Shown here: one piece after another, positions 4,799-5,069 of the stretch
Layout: each line of letters starts with the position of its first letter
Position numbering within the stretch: the stretch's first letter is position 1
Assembly: GCA_964569095.1 (NCBI GenBank)
Contig: CAZMTB010000197.1
Span: forward strand, 1-5,069
DNA length: 5,069 bases
Reading direction: 5' to 3'
From: JALWSI01 sp964569095 [NCBI: uncultured Aquificales bacterium]
Lineage (GTDB): Bacteria > Thermosulfidibacterota > Thermosulfidibacteria > Thermosulfidibacterales
The notes under the pieces: model-generated
The model's database searches: none
Told to the model about the DNA's origin: nothing
The model's input: the letters and a program-made list of their open reading frames with translations, nothing else
Translations under genes and position numbers: made by a program

Positions 4799-5069
4799 GG
4801 GGAACTGACTGGGGGGCGGTTCTCTGCCAGGGCCTGGGGGCCTTTGGGCTATCGTTGCCGGAAGAGAGGGTGAAGACCCTGGCGGCTGTGCTGGACGAGC
4901 TGGTGCGGTGGAACCGTGTTCACAACCTGACCGCCCTGGAGACCCCGGAGGAGCTCGTGGAGGTGGAGGTGCTCGACTCCCTCGCGCCTTTGCTCTTCTC
5001 GTCTCGGTCCAAGCTGAGACTCTCCTCGCCGTTGGCGGACGTTGGGTGCGGGGCGGGTTTTCCCCTCTT
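4795..5069 (+). CDS. rsmG: 16S rRNA (guanine527-N7) methyltransferase RsmG, 5' part
   Basis: Ninety-one codons of the N-terminal part are present and the gene runs off the window end. RsmG (GidB) methylates G527 of 16S rRNA with AdoMet; its loss gives low-level streptomycin resistance. The visible signature is VRWNRVHNLTALE near residues 37-49, VLDSLAP, and the AdoMet loop DVGCGAGFP at the edge. The start is taken as TTG 4795, which overlaps the previous stop in TTGA with AAGG at 4786-4789 ahead of it; this puts the WN motif at residue 39, close to residue 34 in the E. coli protein. Two family positions differ from the usual: glutamate where H precedes ..DS, and Cys in place of Ser in the GxG loop. 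The product uses AdoMet, as do SpeD and SpeE, but the link may be only positional. Confidence 0.9.
   Translation, partial: MRGTDWGAVLCQGLGAFGLSLPEERVKTLAAVLDELVRWNRVHNLTALETPEELVEVEVLDSLAPLLFSSRSKLRLSSPLADVGCGAGFPL

Noticed and set aside
1-5069. CRISPR arrays, tRNA or rRNA genes, transposases
   Set aside because: I saw no spaced direct repeats, no cloverleaf-like segment, no rRNA-like sequence and no transposase motif on either strand.

Overview
The window looks like chromosomal DNA of a GC-rich anaerobic, possibly thermophilic bacterium. The strong use of AGG for arginine and ATA for isoleucine, together with the gene content (pyruvoyl-type arginine decarboxylase, Thermotoga-type SpeD, SpeE), would fit Synergistota such as Thermanaerovibrio relatives. 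That placement is an inference from style and is not proven by the sequence. All genes lie on the + strand.

Region 1 (1-1070) is the tail of a surface-polysaccharide type locus. It holds the 3' half of a class B asparagine synthetase/amidotransferase gene at about 51% GC in a 170-base sample. Directly behind its stop codon, in the same frame, is a 58-codon headless remnant of a GT4-family glycosyltransferase at about 63% GC. A terminator-like hairpin closes the region. The abrupt composition change at the asnB stop codon looks like an old recombination boundary.

Region 2 (1071-1773) holds a promoter region with a palindromic operator candidate and a gene for an XRE-HTH/cupin regulator whose cupin has lost the usual metal-binding histidines. 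Between it and speD lies a short leader: a perfect TATAAT inside the 3' end of the regulator gene, followed by three inverted repeats.

Region 3 (1774-5069) is a tightly packed operon in which every gene overlaps the next by 1 to 10 bases. The order is speD (S-adenosylmethionine decarboxylase), a pyruvoyl-dependent arginine decarboxylase gene, speE (aminopropyltransferase), a CDP-alcohol phosphatidyltransferase gene, a DUF6391-like membrane protein gene, and rsmG (16S rRNA m7G methyltransferase, cut by the window end). The first three supply agmatine and decarboxylated AdoMet and join the aminopropyl group to an amine acceptor, so this is a spermidine-type polyamine module. The step from agmatine to putrescine (agmatinase, or agmatine deiminase plus N-carbamoylputrescine hydrolase) is not in the window. 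The regulator upstream is a good candidate for a polyamine-responsive switch. The link between polyamine genes, a phospholipid headgroup enzyme and an uncharacterised membrane protein is the least explained part of the window.
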